DNA of 64,000 nucleotides from Bacillus sp. SG-1 (GCF_000181495.1 NZ_ABCF01000005.1:38720-102719), one strand, 5' to 3'. Shown: positions 26,217 through 35,463, counted from the stretch's first letter. Notes: a model not told the origin generated them from the letters alone. Program-made: numbers and translations.

Positions 26217-27737
26217 TCATGCCTGAATATAGCCATAATCGTAATTAACGCTGTCATCATTGAAGTAGCTTTTGATCAAGTCTTTGTCGGAATGGGGGAT
26301 TTCTTTTCCTTCTACAATCTGGGCACCGTTGATACAACCGCTTGTCAGCAGGACCAGGTCGTTCTCATTACTGAGGGCGAGCGCGGACAGTACTGCCTCT
26401 GCCCGGGTCCTTTCTGTATAAATGTTATCAGCAGAAGGATTTGAAAAGCCTGCCAGGACATTGCTGATAATTTCATCGGGATCATTGAAGTCCGGGTGAT
26501 CGACGGACACTACTATTTCATCGGCTCTGCCTTCCACTGTTTCCGCCATGAGGGGCATCTTTGATTTATCTCTTAGTCCGATACCGGTAATAAGGACAAT
26601 CAGACGGTTATACTCCAGCTTCTTTACTTCCCGCAGCAGGTTGTCCAGAGCAGCTGGTGTATGAGCATAGTCGAGCATGATTTTCCGATTTCCATATTCG
26701 GTAAGCAATTCAAATCTTCCTTCTGGCCCTTCAATTGAAGTCAAGGCCAGGAGTATTTGATGAATGGAATAGCCGGAATGCAACGCTGTACATACAGCAG
26801 CGAGGATATTAGCAACGTTATAATCTCCAATAACCGGAGCCCTCACGATATAGGATTCCTTCTGAAACTTTAACTCAAAGAATGTCTCATGCCCGATAGT
26901 TCTTAAATTAGATGCTTTCACATCGGCATCAGACCGCTTATCCAAACTGTACGTTAAAACATCTCCAGAGTGAATTTTGAGGATATCCTTTGCCATACCG
27001 CTGTCATCAATATTCACTACTGCTTTTTTAGCCTGTTTGAAAAGCTTCAGCTTAGCTTCCTTGTAGTTTTCAAATGTTTTATGGAACTCCAGGTGTTCGG
27101 GGGAAAGGTTGGTATGTATCGCGATGTCAAATTCTATTCCCTCAACTCGTTTTTGAACGGTGGAAACCGAGGATACCTCCATGACCGCCGCTTCATCACC
27201 GCGTTCTTTGAACTGGTCGAAGATGTAATGTAAATCGGAAGCCTCAGGTGTCGTCGGTGTACTTTTCTTCAAGTTGATTGTACCTGTAGAAGATATAATG
27301 CCGGTTGTCCCGATGGAGCCCGTAGGTGTACCGAGTAAAGTCAATAATGATTTTACATAGGCAGTGACAGTGGTTTTCCCGTTCGTTCCCGTCACTCCGA
27401 TTGTCGTTAGATTTTCATGAGCTCTTTTATAAAATAAAATGGACAACTGTGCGAGAAAGGCCCTGGCGTCTTCTACGAGAATAAAAGTCCTGTCAGGATA
27501 CTTTCTGCCCGCTTTTTCCAGTACCTCAGCACTCTCTCCAGCCAATACAGCCGCTCCATTCCGAATGGCATCTTCAAGAAATGAATGTCCATCATGTTTT
27601 TCCCCGCTTATGCAAACAAACGCAGCATCTTTCTGCACTCTTCTAGAGTCATAATTTACATTTGATATCACTCTCTTTGTTTGTCCCCAGAGGCGTTTGA
27701 TTCCCAACTGTTCCTGTTGTGTAAAGTCAATATTCAT
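26217..27737 (-). CDS. Divergent MurE-like Mur ligase outside the cell-division cluster
   Basis: 506 residues with the three Mur ligase domains. The N-terminal UMP-binding-type domain shows VNYDSRRVQKDAAFVCISG. The central ATPase domain has GVTGTNGKTTV, TTPEASDLHYIFD and MEVSSVS. The C-terminal domain holds the substrate site. Several MurE landmarks are changed: SSHAL to SSVST, GDRDKTKRP to GLRDKSKMP, DNPR (the diaminopimelate-selecting loop) to DHPD, and GKGHE to GCINGAQ. It is therefore probably a paralogue that joins a different amino acid or carrier rather than the housekeeping MurE. AAGGGAGAG precedes ATG 27737. It is monocistronic with no cell-wall genes nearby. Confidence 0.8.
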   Translation of the reverse strand: MNIDFTQQEQLGIKRLWGQTKRVISNVNYDSRRVQKDAAFVCISGEKHDGHSFLEDAIRNGAAVLAGESAEVLEKAGRKYPDRTFILVEDARAFLAQLSILFYKRAHENLTTIGVTGTNGKTTVTAYVKSLLTLLGTPTGSIGTTGIISSTGTINLKKSTPTTPEASDLHYIFDQFKERGDEAAVMEVSSVSTVQKRVEGIEFDIAIHTNLSPEHLEFHKTFENYKEAKLKLFKQAKKAVVNIDDSGMAKDILKIHSGDVLTYSLDKRSDADVKASNLRTIGHETFFELKFQKESYIVRAPVIGDYNVANILAAVCTALHSGYSIHQILLALTSIEGPEGRFELLTEYGNRKIMLDYAHTPAALDNLLREVKKLEYNRLIVLITGIGLRDKSKMPLMAETVEGRADEIVVSVDHPDFNDPDEIISNVLAGFSNPSADNIYTERTRAEAVLSALALSNENDLVLLTSGCINGAQIVEGKEIPHSDKDLIKSYFNDDSVNYDYGYIQA

Positions 27738-28024
27738 TGGCTCTCTCCCTTTGATATGAAAGTCAGTTATACTGATTCATATATAGTTTGACCGTAACAG
27801 CAGCGAGCATATACAAGTGGAATGAAAGCTTGTCATGCATCCGAATACTTTCTGGTTCATTTCTATCCGTCTATACCCGCTTTTCTGAAAAATATTCTGG
27901 AAAAAATTTCTTTAAGCACATCAAAATAGGAGGAATTGCGGTTGACAGAATGGAAGGAATAGAACAAGGTAGTATGTAATGATATTTACAAATATGTCCA
28001 TTTATAAACGAAGGAGGGGCAAAA

Positions 28025-29026
28025 GTGAATATAGTCAAATGGGGAATTCTAAGCACGGCCAATATTGCAAAGAAAGCAATTATCCCGGCTCTTCAAACTA
28101 GTAAAAATACGGAAGTTTCAGCTATAGCAAGCATCAGCGGCAAGGCAGGTGAAATAGCGGGGGAGTTTTCAATTCCTAAGGCCTATGGAAGCTATGAGGA
28201 ACTGCTGGATGACGAGGAAGTTCAGGCAGTCTATATTCCGCTTCCCAATACACTTCACAAAGAATGGGTAACGAAAGCTGCGAGAAAAGGAAAGCATGTG
28301 CTTTGTGAGAAGCCGGCTGCGTTGACTGCTGAGGATGTAAAGGAAATGGCCGATGTCTGCCGTTCCAACAATGTACTGTTCATGGAGGCTTTCATGTACC
28401 AGTTCCATCCCCAGAATAGCAGGGTAAAAGAGCTGATTGCCGAAGGTGCGATAGGAGAAGTCCGTCAAATGCGTTCAGCCTTTACTTTTAAGCTGGATTT
28501 TGAGAAAAATAAACAGAATATCCGCCTGAACAAAGAACTTGGCGGGGGAAGCATATGGGATGTAGGCTGTTATTGCATTCATTCCGCCCGTTACATTCTT
28601 AACGAGGAACCTTCCGAAGTATTCGTCAAAGGAGAGAGACATGAGGGGTTTGGGGTCGATACAAAAGCTGCAGGCATCCTCAGCTTTAAAAATGGAATAA
28701 CGGCGAGCTTTGAATGCAGTTTTGAGCAGCCAATGAAGGACCTATATGAAATATCAGGGACAAAGGGTACGATCAAGGTACCATTTGCTTACCGGCCGGA
28801 CCGCTTCCCAGCTGGAGAAGTCCAAATTAAAATCATTGGTGAAAAAGGCGAAGAGCGAAGCGAAACCTTGAAAGGAAACCCTTATGAAATCCAGGTTTCC
28901 CATTTCAGTGATTGTATTTTGAACGGCAGTGAGCCAGCCTATTCACCTGAAGCAACTATTAAAAATGTACAAGCCATTCAGGCATGCTATCAGTCAATGG
29001 ACACTAGCGCCGCTGTCCGGCTGTAA
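28025..29026 (+). CDS. Gfo/Idh/MocA-family NAD(P)-dependent oxidoreductase
   Basis: 333 residues. A Rossmann domain opens with GILSTANIAKKAIIPAL, and LCEKPAALTAEDVKEM contains the conserved EKP of the family, with Lys in the active site. GGSIWDVGCYCIH supplies the catalytic-domain motif with the Asp and His region. The sequence resembles dimeric dihydrodiol or glucose-fructose-type members that oxidise sugars or cyclic diols; the substrate is unknown. GTG 28025 follows AGGAGGGG at ideal distance. Monocistronic, divergent from the MurE-like gene. Confidence 0.88.
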   Translation: MNIVKWGILSTANIAKKAIIPALQTSKNTEVSAIASISGKAGEIAGEFSIPKAYGSYEELLDDEEVQAVYIPLPNTLHKEWVTKAARKGKHVLCEKPAALTAEDVKEMADVCRSNNVLFMEAFMYQFHPQNSRVKELIAEGAIGEVRQMRSAFTFKLDFEKNKQNIRLNKELGGGSIWDVGCYCIHSARYILNEEPSEVFVKGERHEGFGVDTKAAGILSFKNGITASFECSFEQPMKDLYEISGTKGTIKVPFAYRPDRFPAGEVQIKIIGEKGEERSETLKGNPYEIQVSHFSDCILNGSEPAYSPEATIKNVQAIQACYQSMDTSAAVRL

Positions 29027-29035
29027 AAATTATTT

Positions 29036-29062
29036 ACTGTCTCCGTTGGGGGCAGTTTTTTG
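29036..29062 (+). terminator. Terminator after the oxidoreductase gene
   Basis: CTGTCTCC with GGGGGCAG (wobble pairs), followed by T6. Confidence 0.65.
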
Positions 29063-29213
29063 TTAACCTCTCCTCTTTCGTCTTATAACTTCACTTTCAA
29101 CAACTATTCAACAAAATTTTGACAACACCAGCACATCCAAATGTTTTGGATTTTTTGATGTGGGCATATAGTAAAGCATGAAAGAGAATATAACTCTTTA
29201 AGGAGGGGAAATC

Positions 29214-29411
29214 ATGAAAGCATTGGATTCAATCGCACTGATTCTATTAATTGTCGGAGGCTTGAACTGGCTTCTTGTCGGACTATTCGAATTCGACTTG
29301 GTGGCAGCTATTTTCGGTGGACAAACAGCTGTTTTATCTAAAATCGTTTATATCTTAGTCGGACTTTCAGCCATCTACTGCATTAAACTTTTTGGCAGAA
29401 TTAAAGATTAA
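29214..29411 (+). CDS. DUF378 small membrane protein (YuzA-like)
   Basis: 65 residues with two membrane helices. LILLIVGGLNWLLVGLFEFD and SKIVYILVGLSAIYCI are the signature of DUF378, common in Bacillus and of unknown function. A strong AGGAGGGG site precedes ATG 29214, and a terminator follows directly, so it is an independent small gene. Confidence 0.88.
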   Translation: MKALDSIALILLIVGGLNWLLVGLFEFDLVAAIFGGQTAVLSKIVYILVGLSAIYCIKLFGRIKD

Positions 29412-29416
29412 TGAAG

Positions 29417-29446
29417 AAAGCCATTCCGAAAGCGGAATGGCTTTAC
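29417..29446. terminator. Terminator between the DUF378 gene and the DinB gene
   Basis: AAAGCCATTCCG with CGGAATGGCTTT, loop AAAG; usable from both convergent sides. Confidence 0.85.
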
Positions 29447-29947
29447 TTATTTATTTACAGGTTCCCACAGATTGTCAATCCCCTGGACGCGCTTCAGTGT
29501 TGTGATCGCGCCCTGGTGGAGTCCTTCATGCCAATTGGCAAACGAAACCACCTCGTCCAGTGTTTCAAAAGCGATGTCTTTTGTCAGTTGAAAAGGTTTC
29601 TCTCCTTTTTCAGATAACCTCCCCACGAACGTTTCCTTTAATCTTTTGGGCTGGCCGGAAAGTAATTCTCTTAATTGGGACAGGGAAGGAGCATCTGTTT
29701 CCCATTGATCAGGACTTGTGTTAAAGCCGAACAACTCCTTGAAACCTTCGGGAATATTTCCTTTCTCCCCAACGAAAGAGTGGATGATATTTTCATGAGA
29801 AAGGTAGATATGTCCCAAGTTCCATCGAATTGAATTTTTTAAGCCGGGCGGAACAATGTCTGCCATTTCTTCTGTAGTGTTATCCAATGCAGCAATGGTT
29901 CTCATCCGGATAAAATCCATCTGTTTGAAAAGCTGTAAATCCTCCAT
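29447..29947 (-). CDS. DinB-superfamily protein
   Basis: 166 residues, a four-helix-bundle metal-binding fold. The three metal histidines are in RWNLGHIYL (first) and WHEGLHQGAI (second and third). DinB-like proteins in Bacillus include thiol S-transferases that use bacillithiol, but many have no known role. ATG 29947. No ribosome-binding core stronger than AGGGGG is visible upstream. Monocistronic. Confidence 0.82.
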   Translation of the reverse strand: MEDLQLFKQMDFIRMRTIAALDNTTEEMADIVPPGLKNSIRWNLGHIYLSHENIIHSFVGEKGNIPEGFKELFGFNTSPDQWETDAPSLSQLRELLSGQPKRLKETFVGRLSEKGEKPFQLTKDIAFETLDEVVSFANWHEGLHQGAITTLKRVQGIDNLWEPVNK

Positions 29948-30335
29948 ATAATATCGCAGCCCCCTATAATCTTTTCCTCCCTACTTCTCTATATAATGAA
30001 AAAAATCCTTTTATTTATGGAAAAATAGAGGAATCCGAGCAGAGGACTTGAAGTTATTTAAGTGGGTTAATTCACTTGGTAATTATAATTGTGAAGAGCG
30101 GGCCAGTTCCATTATTCTTTAGGTAAATAGATCATGTTTTAGAGCAGACGTTTTTTACTAATAACTATCAGGTTAGATGCCCCGATTAAATGGGCAACTA
30201 TTAGAAGAAGATCTCTTTTAGTAAACAGACATTATAATTTTTACAGTAAATGTATTTTGTGATTGATTGAAACTTTTCAGACCATATTACGTATATGTTA
30301 ATAAGAACAAGAATCAATAAGGCGGAGGTGAAAAC
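29948..30335. other. Intergenic region ahead of the DUF4178-PspA cluster
   Basis: About 390 nt of AT-rich DNA between divergent genes. No clear ORF, hairpin or riboswitch. The cluster's promoter must lie here, but I cannot assign -35 and -10 boxes with confidence. Confidence 0.4.
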
Positions 30336-30845
30336 ATGAGTATTTTAAAAAGGCTCTTTGGAAAAAAAGAGAAAGATATACCGGTAGTGAAAGACAGGAA
30401 TGTTTTCACCATCGAAGTCGGGGACATTGTGGCATATGACCTGGAGGACTATGAAGTGGTCAGCAAGCTTACATATAATGATCACGGGTTTGAATGGCTT
30501 GCCTATCAGCTGGAAAGCCCAGGACGGACAGTATGGCTCAGTGCCGAGATGGATGACCAGGTCTACCTGGGTATCTATGAAAAAGTGAAGCTGAAACTGA
30601 GTGAACCCCTGCCGGAAGAAATCGAGTTTGAAGGCACCCGCTATTTTCTTGATGAGTCAGGTGAAGCAAGAGTAAAAGGGGACGGCCGCGGGCAAAATGT
30701 GAATGGTATAAATTGCCGTTACTTTGATTATGAGGATGAAGATGAAGAAAAGTATCTATCCGTTGAAATTTGGGGAAGTGAAATCGAAGTCAGCAGGGGA
30801 TATGAAATCAATGAATATGAAATCAAAATCATTGCAAGTAAATAA
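30336..30845 (+). CDS. DUF4178 protein, first gene of the PspA cluster
   Basis: 169 residues, soluble and acidic. After a short basic start (LKRLFGKKEKD) comes a beta-rich DUF4178-type domain with VGDIVAYDLEDYEV, WLAYQLESPGRTVWLS and a C-terminal YLSVEIWG. DUF4178 proteins occur beside PspA, DUF350 and spermidine-synthase-like genes in many bacteria; their activity is unknown. GGCGGAGGTG precedes ATG 30336. The pspA gene starts 18 nt after its stop. Confidence 0.82.
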   Translation: MSILKRLFGKKEKDIPVVKDRNVFTIEVGDIVAYDLEDYEVVSKLTYNDHGFEWLAYQLESPGRTVWLSAEMDDQVYLGIYEKVKLKLSEPLPEEIEFEGTRYFLDESGEARVKGDGRGQNVNGINCRYFDYEDEDEEKYLSVEIWGSEIEVSRGYEINEYEIKIIASK

Positions 30846-30863
30846 TATTCAGGAGGTCAAATG

Positions 30864-31535
30864 ATGTTTCAATTATTTAAAAGAGTAAAGACAGTAGTAG
30901 GTTCTGAATTGAATGCCATGCTTGATAAAGCTGAAGATCCGGTGAAAATGCTGGACCAATTCATGCGCGAAATGGAAGCGGATATCCGTGACGCCGAGGC
31001 GGCAGTGGCAAAGCAGATCGCCAATGAAAAAATGCTTCAAAGAAAGCTGGAAGATGCAGAAAAAATGGTCGAGAAAAGACAGCAGCAGGCAGTCAAGGCA
31101 TTGGAAGCAGCAAACGATGACCTGGCAAGAAGAGCCCTGGAAGATAAAAAGACTCATAGCAACCAGGCAGACACTATGCGGGAGTCCTATGAAAGGGCAA
31201 AGGCGGATGCAAATAACCTGCGCTCCAAGCTTGATGAAATGAAAGCTGAATACAACCAGATGAAGCTCAAAAAAGATTCCCTAAAAGCCCGTGCAGAGTC
31301 GGCAAAGACGCGTACTAAAATGAATCGTGCCATGTCATCTATTGGCGGAGACGAATCAAAAAAAGGCTTCGAACGAATGGAAGAAAAGGTGCTCCAATAT
31401 GAAGCCGAAGCAGAAACAAGCGACGATATGAGATCCTCCAGCCGCAGCCTCGATGATGAACTGGATGCCCTGGATAAGAATAACGATATAGACGATGAGC
31501 TGGCAGCCTTAAAGAAACAAATGGGCAAAGAATAA
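30864..31535 (+). CDS. pspA: PspA/IM30 (LiaH-like) family membrane-associated protein
   Basis: About 223 residues. It starts with the amphipathic helix MFQLFKRVKTVVGSEL, which binds membranes. VKMLDQFMREMEADIRDAE is the classic PspA signature, followed by a long coiled coil of about 140 residues and a C-terminal helical acidic tail. PspA/IM30 proteins are ESCRT-III relatives that assemble on and protect damaged membranes. AGGAGG precedes two adjacent ATG codons (30861 and 30864); the second is better spaced. Downstream lies the 13-unit 51-nt array. Confidence 0.92.
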   Translation: MFQLFKRVKTVVGSELNAMLDKAEDPVKMLDQFMREMEADIRDAEAAVAKQIANEKMLQRKLEDAEKMVEKRQQQAVKALEAANDDLARRALEDKKTHSNQADTMRESYERAKADANNLRSKLDEMKAEYNQMKLKKDSLKARAESAKTRTKMNRAMSSIGGDESKKGFERMEEKVLQYEAEAETSDDMRSSSRSLDDELDALDKNNDIDDELAALKKQMGKE

Positions 31536-31659
31536 TGTTTAGCAGGAGCCGCCAATACCGCGGTTCCTGCTGATGTTTATGCGGTTTTTCCGAGTCTTTT
31601 GATAGTTGAAACTAAAGAAATATTCTTTAACAAAGGCAAAAGGCTTTATTATGCCTGGA

Positions 31660-32300
31660 GTGAAATTAAAGTCCTATAAAAAAAGTTCTAAAGGACATTA
31701 AAAAGGCAAAAGTGAAATTAAAGTCCTATAAAAGGTTTCTAAAGGACATTAAAAAAGCAAAAGCGAAATTAAAGTCCTATAAAAGGTTTCTAAAGGACAT
31801 TAAAAAAGCAAAAGCGAAATTAAAGTCCTATAAAAGGTTTCTAAAGGACATTAAAAAAGCAAAAGCGAAATTAAAGTCCTATAAAAGGTTTCTAAAGGGC
31901 ATTAAAAAAGCAAAAGCGAAATTAAAGTCCTATAAAAGGTTTCTAAAGGACATTAAAAAGGCAAAAGCGAAATTAAAGTCCTATAAAAGGTTTCTAAAGG
32001 ACATTAAAAAGGCAGAAGCGAAATTAAAGTACTATAAAAGGTTTCTAAAGGACATTAAAAAAGCAAAAGCGAAATTAAAGTCCTATAAAGGTTTCTAAAG
32101 GACATTAAAAAAGCAAAAGCGAAATTAAAGTCCTATAAAAGGTTTCTAAAGGACATTAAAAAGGCAGAAGCGAAATTAAAGTCCTATAAAAGGTTTCTAA
32201 AGGACATTAAAAAGGCAAAAGCGAAATTAAAGTCCTATAAAAGGTTTCTAAAGGACATTAAAATGGCAAAAGCAAAATTACAGTCCTTTAAGGGAGTCAC
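31660..32300. repeat. Thirteen-unit tandem array, 51-nt unit containing a hairpin
   Basis: ATTAAAGTCC or its variant starts at 31665, 31717, 31768, 31819, 31870, 31921, 31972, 32023, 32074, 32124, 32175, 32226 and 32277. Spacing is 51 nt except for one step of 52 and one of 50. Units are almost identical (variants AAGC/AGGC, CCT/ACT). In each unit TTAAAGTCCT can pair with AGGACATTAA (one mismatch), so the RNA would form a string of 13 hairpins. A 128-residue frame (31712-32098) with a 17-residue Lys-rich repeat is open only because 51 is divisible by 3. It has no ribosome binding site, and the 50-nt step ends it, so I do not call it a gene. The array separates pspA from the DUF4247 gene. Confidence 0.95.
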
Positions 32301-32390
32301 CCGGCTAATGTTAGGTAAACCGCCTAAAGGAAATCTGCAAACAACCTATTTATAAGTAATAGAAAAGTGCAAGACGAAAGAGGTGAGAGA

Positions 32391-32993
32391 ATGAAGAAGT
32401 CGTTAGCGGTCTTGATCCTTGCGATGGTTACGCTGGCAGGATGCGGTCCGGGTATTGATTCTGGAGGCGGATCGATTTTTAAAGAAAGTGTAGTCGATTT
32501 TATTAATAATAACTATACCTTTACCGACACAGTAGCAAGCGCGGAAGATAACAGCAATTATTCCGAGATATACATAGCGGAGAATCAGTCGATAGACGAA
32601 GTGGCACAGGCAATCCAGAATCATCAGGAACCGGTGAGGGTAAGTGAGAAGAAAGACAATAAGCAGGTGCTCGTCTATGACCAGATGTTTGTCATCATGA
32701 CAGCGGATGAGCAAAATGGTGCCAATACCATGATTGAAGTGGCGAATGATCAGTTTGTCCAAAACAATTACAGTCCGGATTTCTTTGATGGTCTGCTGCT
32801 CCTCTGGGTATTGGATGAAGTCCTTGATGTCGATGACTGGGGCAAGAAACAGCGGCTGAAATGCAGCAATAATCCTGCCCTGTGCTATGGCGGCTACAGC
32901 TCCTCAGGCGGGGCATTCAAAGGCTATAATAAATCGCCGATCCGCGGCGGATCCTCCTCAGTAAGAGGCGGCGGTCCAGGAGCCGGCAAATAG
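32391..32993 (+). CDS. DUF4247 lipoprotein of the PspA cluster
   Basis: 200 residues. MKKSLAVLILAMVTLAGCG is a type II signal peptide with lipobox LAGC. The mature part includes a conserved domain (DFINNNYTFTDTVAS, VYDQMFVIMTADEQNG) matching DUF4247, then a flexible Gly/Ser-rich tail ending GGGPGAGK. It lies on the outer membrane face. Function unknown, but it recurs beside DUF350 and PspA. GAGGTGAGAG precedes ATG 32391. Confidence 0.8.
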   Translation: MKKSLAVLILAMVTLAGCGPGIDSGGGSIFKESVVDFINNNYTFTDTVASAEDNSNYSEIYIAENQSIDEVAQAIQNHQEPVRVSEKKDNKQVLVYDQMFVIMTADEQNGANTMIEVANDQFVQNNYSPDFFDGLLLLWVLDEVLDVDDWGKKQRLKCSNNPALCYGGYSSSGGAFKGYNKSPIRGGSSSVRGGGPGAGK

Positions 32994-33017
32994 GGAAATT
33001 AGAAGGGAGAAGAAAAG

Positions 33018-33413
33018 ATGGAACCATTTATTTTAACGGTTATGTACTTTGCAGTAGCAATCATTATCGTGTTATTCGGGCTTTATATTTTTGAACTGCT
33101 TACCCGCAAGTATAAGGATTGGGATGAGGTATTGAAAGGAAATAACGCAGTGGCCCTTTCAATCAGCGGTAAAATCATCGGGATTTGTATTATCCTTGCT
33201 TTCTCGATTTACCATAGTTCAGCGGTTACTGACACATTGATATGGGGAGTTTTCGGTGTCGTCTTACAAATGGCTGCATACTTGCTGTTTGAACTGCTGA
33301 CTAGAAAATTCTCAGTAGAAGAGCAGCTCCAAAAAGGAAACATTGCTGTAGGAATCATCACTTTTGCCGTGTCCGTGGGATTGGCGTTCGTCATAGGTGC
33401 TTCGATTACATAA
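33018..33413 (+). CDS. DUF350 membrane protein
   Basis: 131 residues with four membrane helices arranged as two DUF350 repeats (YIFELLTRKYKDWDEVLKGNNAVAL and LLFELLTRKFSVEEQLQKGNIAVGI). The conserved FELLT-x-K and G-N-x-A-V motifs are present in both halves. E. coli YjfL is the family example and is also encoded near a PspA homologue. Activity unknown; a membrane channel or scaffold has been suggested for the fold. AGAAGGGAG precedes ATG 33018. Confidence 0.88.
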   Translation: MEPFILTVMYFAVAIIIVLFGLYIFELLTRKYKDWDEVLKGNNAVALSISGKIIGICIILAFSIYHSSAVTDTLIWGVFGVVLQMAAYLLFELLTRKFSVEEQLQKGNIAVGIITFAVSVGLAFVIGASIT

Positions 33414-33469
33414 AGCGGCCGCACAGTAATTATGGATTGGACCGCTAAACAATATAGTTTGGCGGATCT

Positions 33470-33720
33470 TTTTCATTGGCTTTGTTAGTTAACTGATGCT
33501 GTTATTTTTAGGTTCAAATACGGAAGATTGGATCCATTATCAGTTTAGCCTTTGATCTTCCTTCTTTATTTTTAAATAGGTGTTTTGGAATCCATCTAGA
33601 CATCACTTAAGGATTCAGATTTAGAAATAACGATTGATTGGAGATACCCCCTGTAGCCGCCAATCAGGCAGCAACGTGCATAAAAACAACATCACTTTTA
33701 ACTAAGCATTTTCAATAAAA
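33470..33720. repeat. Worn Bacillaceae intergenic element (TTGATTGGAG family)
   Basis: GGCTTTGTTAGTTAA (about 33478) and CGATTGATTGGAG (about 33630) with AATCAGGCAGCAACG are fragments that recur at 54650 (GGTTGATTGGAGCGGAAATC) and 57963 (GGCTTTGTTAGTTGATGG). Full-length relatives are common in Bacillaceae genomes; these are decayed. Confidence 0.5.
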
Positions 33721-33752
33721 AAACCCGAAAGCTTTATAAAGGGGACCTATTA

Positions 33753-35303
33753 GTGGAGAATGACGGAATTCGAAAAACAAAAGCAATTTATTGGGCTTCA
33801 GGGATTGTCTCGATTTGCGGGATCATCTTTGAAGTCTTGTTTGGTGCAGCCGGATCTTATATTCTCGGAGACGGCGTGAAGCAATATACTCTGACCATCT
33901 CGATATTCTTAACCGGGATGGGGATCGGGGCTTCGGTCAGTGAGAAGGTGACAAAGCACCTCATTGTTTCATTTATTTGGATCGAACTGCTCATCGGTTT
34001 GATTGGCGGACTTTCGATCTTCACCTTATTCGGAATAACAGCTTTCTTCAGTGAAGGGACGGATGCATTTTTCCTTTATGCAGTGACAGCCATTGTGGGA
34101 GCATTGACTGGTGTCGAACTGCCGATCCTGATCCGGAAAGCCAATGAAATAGGTGAGACCCTGAACCGAAGTACTGCCAGGGTTCTTTTTTCAGACTATG
34201 CCGGGGGTTTGATCGGCGGACTGTTGTTTGTCTTTTTGCTGAGACCGCAGTTGGGGCTTGTTAAAACAGCTTTCATTGTTGCATTGGTAAATGTCATCGT
34301 CGCTCTCTGGCTCATGTTTTACTTTAGAGACGAAATCAAATCTGTAAAAAAACATGGAGCCGCCGGCATTTTCGTACTGATCTTTTTATTGTCAGGCGTG
34401 TTTTGGGGAGAGGAAATGGCTTTTACATTCGAACAAAAGCTGTACCGGGACCCTATTGTCCACTCCGAAAACACCAACTATCAACAGATCATCTTGACCA
34501 AGGAACAGGGAGATCTGCGAATGTTCCTGGATGGTCAACTGCAATTCAGCTCCTCGGATGAATACCGTTATCATGAAACCCTCGTTCACCCTGCACTGTC
34601 TGCGGCTGAAAGAAAAGAGAATGTCCTCATATTAGGCGGAGGTGACGGCCTTGCCATCAGGGAATTGAGGAAATATGACGAGGTCAAACATATTACGCTG
34701 GTGGACCTTGATCCCCGGGTCATTGAGCTTGCACGTACCAACCCTGCGATAGCCGAATTGAATGGACATGCCTTTGAGGATGAAAGGGTGGAAGTCATCA
34801 ATCAAGATGCCTTTACCTTTATGGAAAAATCGGATGAGTTTTATGATGTCATTTTGGTTGATCTGCCTGACCCGAATAACGAATCACTAAATAAGCTTTA
34901 CACGCTTGAATTTTACCAGCTGCTTCGTAATCATCTTCCTCCCGGCGGGACTATGATGGTGCAGAGTACAAGCCCGACGTTTGCGACCGAAGTATACTGG
35001 ACGATTGATAAAACAATCAAAGCAGCAGGGCTACAGACAGAGAACCTGCATGTAGATGTTCCGAGTTTCGGGGATTGGGGATTCGTTCTCGCTGCCCGGG
35101 ATGAACTATCACTATCTGAACTGACTCTCCAGGTGGAAACAAAGTTCTTAACAGATGAAGTCCTCAAAGGCTTGGGGGCTTTTGGAAAAGATACCGACGC
35201 TTTGATAACCGATCAGGATGGCAATGAAGTGGAGCTTGAAGTGAACACCCTCATCAACCCCATTTTGATTCAAAAATATGAGAGAGCATGGTCGACGTAT
35301 TAG
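33753..35303 (+). CDS. Membrane-anchored spermidine-synthase-like methyltransferase-fold protein
   Basis: 516 residues. Residues 1-225 form about seven membrane helices (SGIVSICGIIFEVLFGAAGSY onward). The C-terminal ~290 residues are a polyamine aminopropyltransferase domain: YQQIILTKEQGDLRMFLDGQLQFSS, the GGGDGLAIRE nucleotide loop, VDLDPRVIELAR, and DLPDPNNESLNKLYTLEFY, with Asp residues at the usual catalytic sites. Such fusions are found with PspA, DUF350 and DUF4178 and are thought to modify a membrane or peptide substrate with a polyamine-like group; the real substrate is unknown. GTG 33753 with AAAGGGG upstream. Confidence 0.85.
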   Translation: MENDGIRKTKAIYWASGIVSICGIIFEVLFGAAGSYILGDGVKQYTLTISIFLTGMGIGASVSEKVTKHLIVSFIWIELLIGLIGGLSIFTLFGITAFFSEGTDAFFLYAVTAIVGALTGVELPILIRKANEIGETLNRSTARVLFSDYAGGLIGGLLFVFLLRPQLGLVKTAFIVALVNVIVALWLMFYFRDEIKSVKKHGAAGIFVLIFLLSGVFWGEEMAFTFEQKLYRDPIVHSENTNYQQIILTKEQGDLRMFLDGQLQFSSSDEYRYHETLVHPALSAAERKENVLILGGGDGLAIRELRKYDEVKHITLVDLDPRVIELARTNPAIAELNGHAFEDERVEVINQDAFTFMEKSDEFYDVILVDLPDPNNESLNKLYTLEFYQLLRNHLPPGGTMMVQSTSPTFATEVYWTIDKTIKAAGLQTENLHVDVPSFGDWGFVLAARDELSLSELTLQVETKFLTDEVLKGLGAFGKDTDALITDQDGNEVELEVNTLINPILIQKYERAWSTY

Positions 35304-35331
35304 GCACCCAACTGCCTAATACGTTTTTTTG
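35295..35331 (+). terminator. Terminator overlapping the stop codon of the spermidine-synthase-like gene
   Basis: Perfect 12-bp stem ACGTATTAGGCA (35295-35306) with TGCCTAATACGT (35313-35324) and a T run to 35331. It would separate the metallopeptidase gene from the operon. Confidence 0.92.
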
Positions 35332-35463
35332 TTTCAAAAACGGATAATGTAATAAGACACAGCATTATGTCCAAGGGCATGTTCCACTAAATAATGAATA
35401 CAATAAAGTGTGACAACAACGCAGGTTATTCCTGAAAAATTTTAAAAAAAGGTGTGTTTGGAT

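Noticed and set aside
31712..32098. A 128-residue frame with a 17-residue Lys-rich repeat as a protein-coding gene
   Set aside because: It has no ribosome binding site, starts inside a unit, and ends at the single 50-nt unit. The frame exists because 51 is a multiple of 3, and the array continues past it in another frame.
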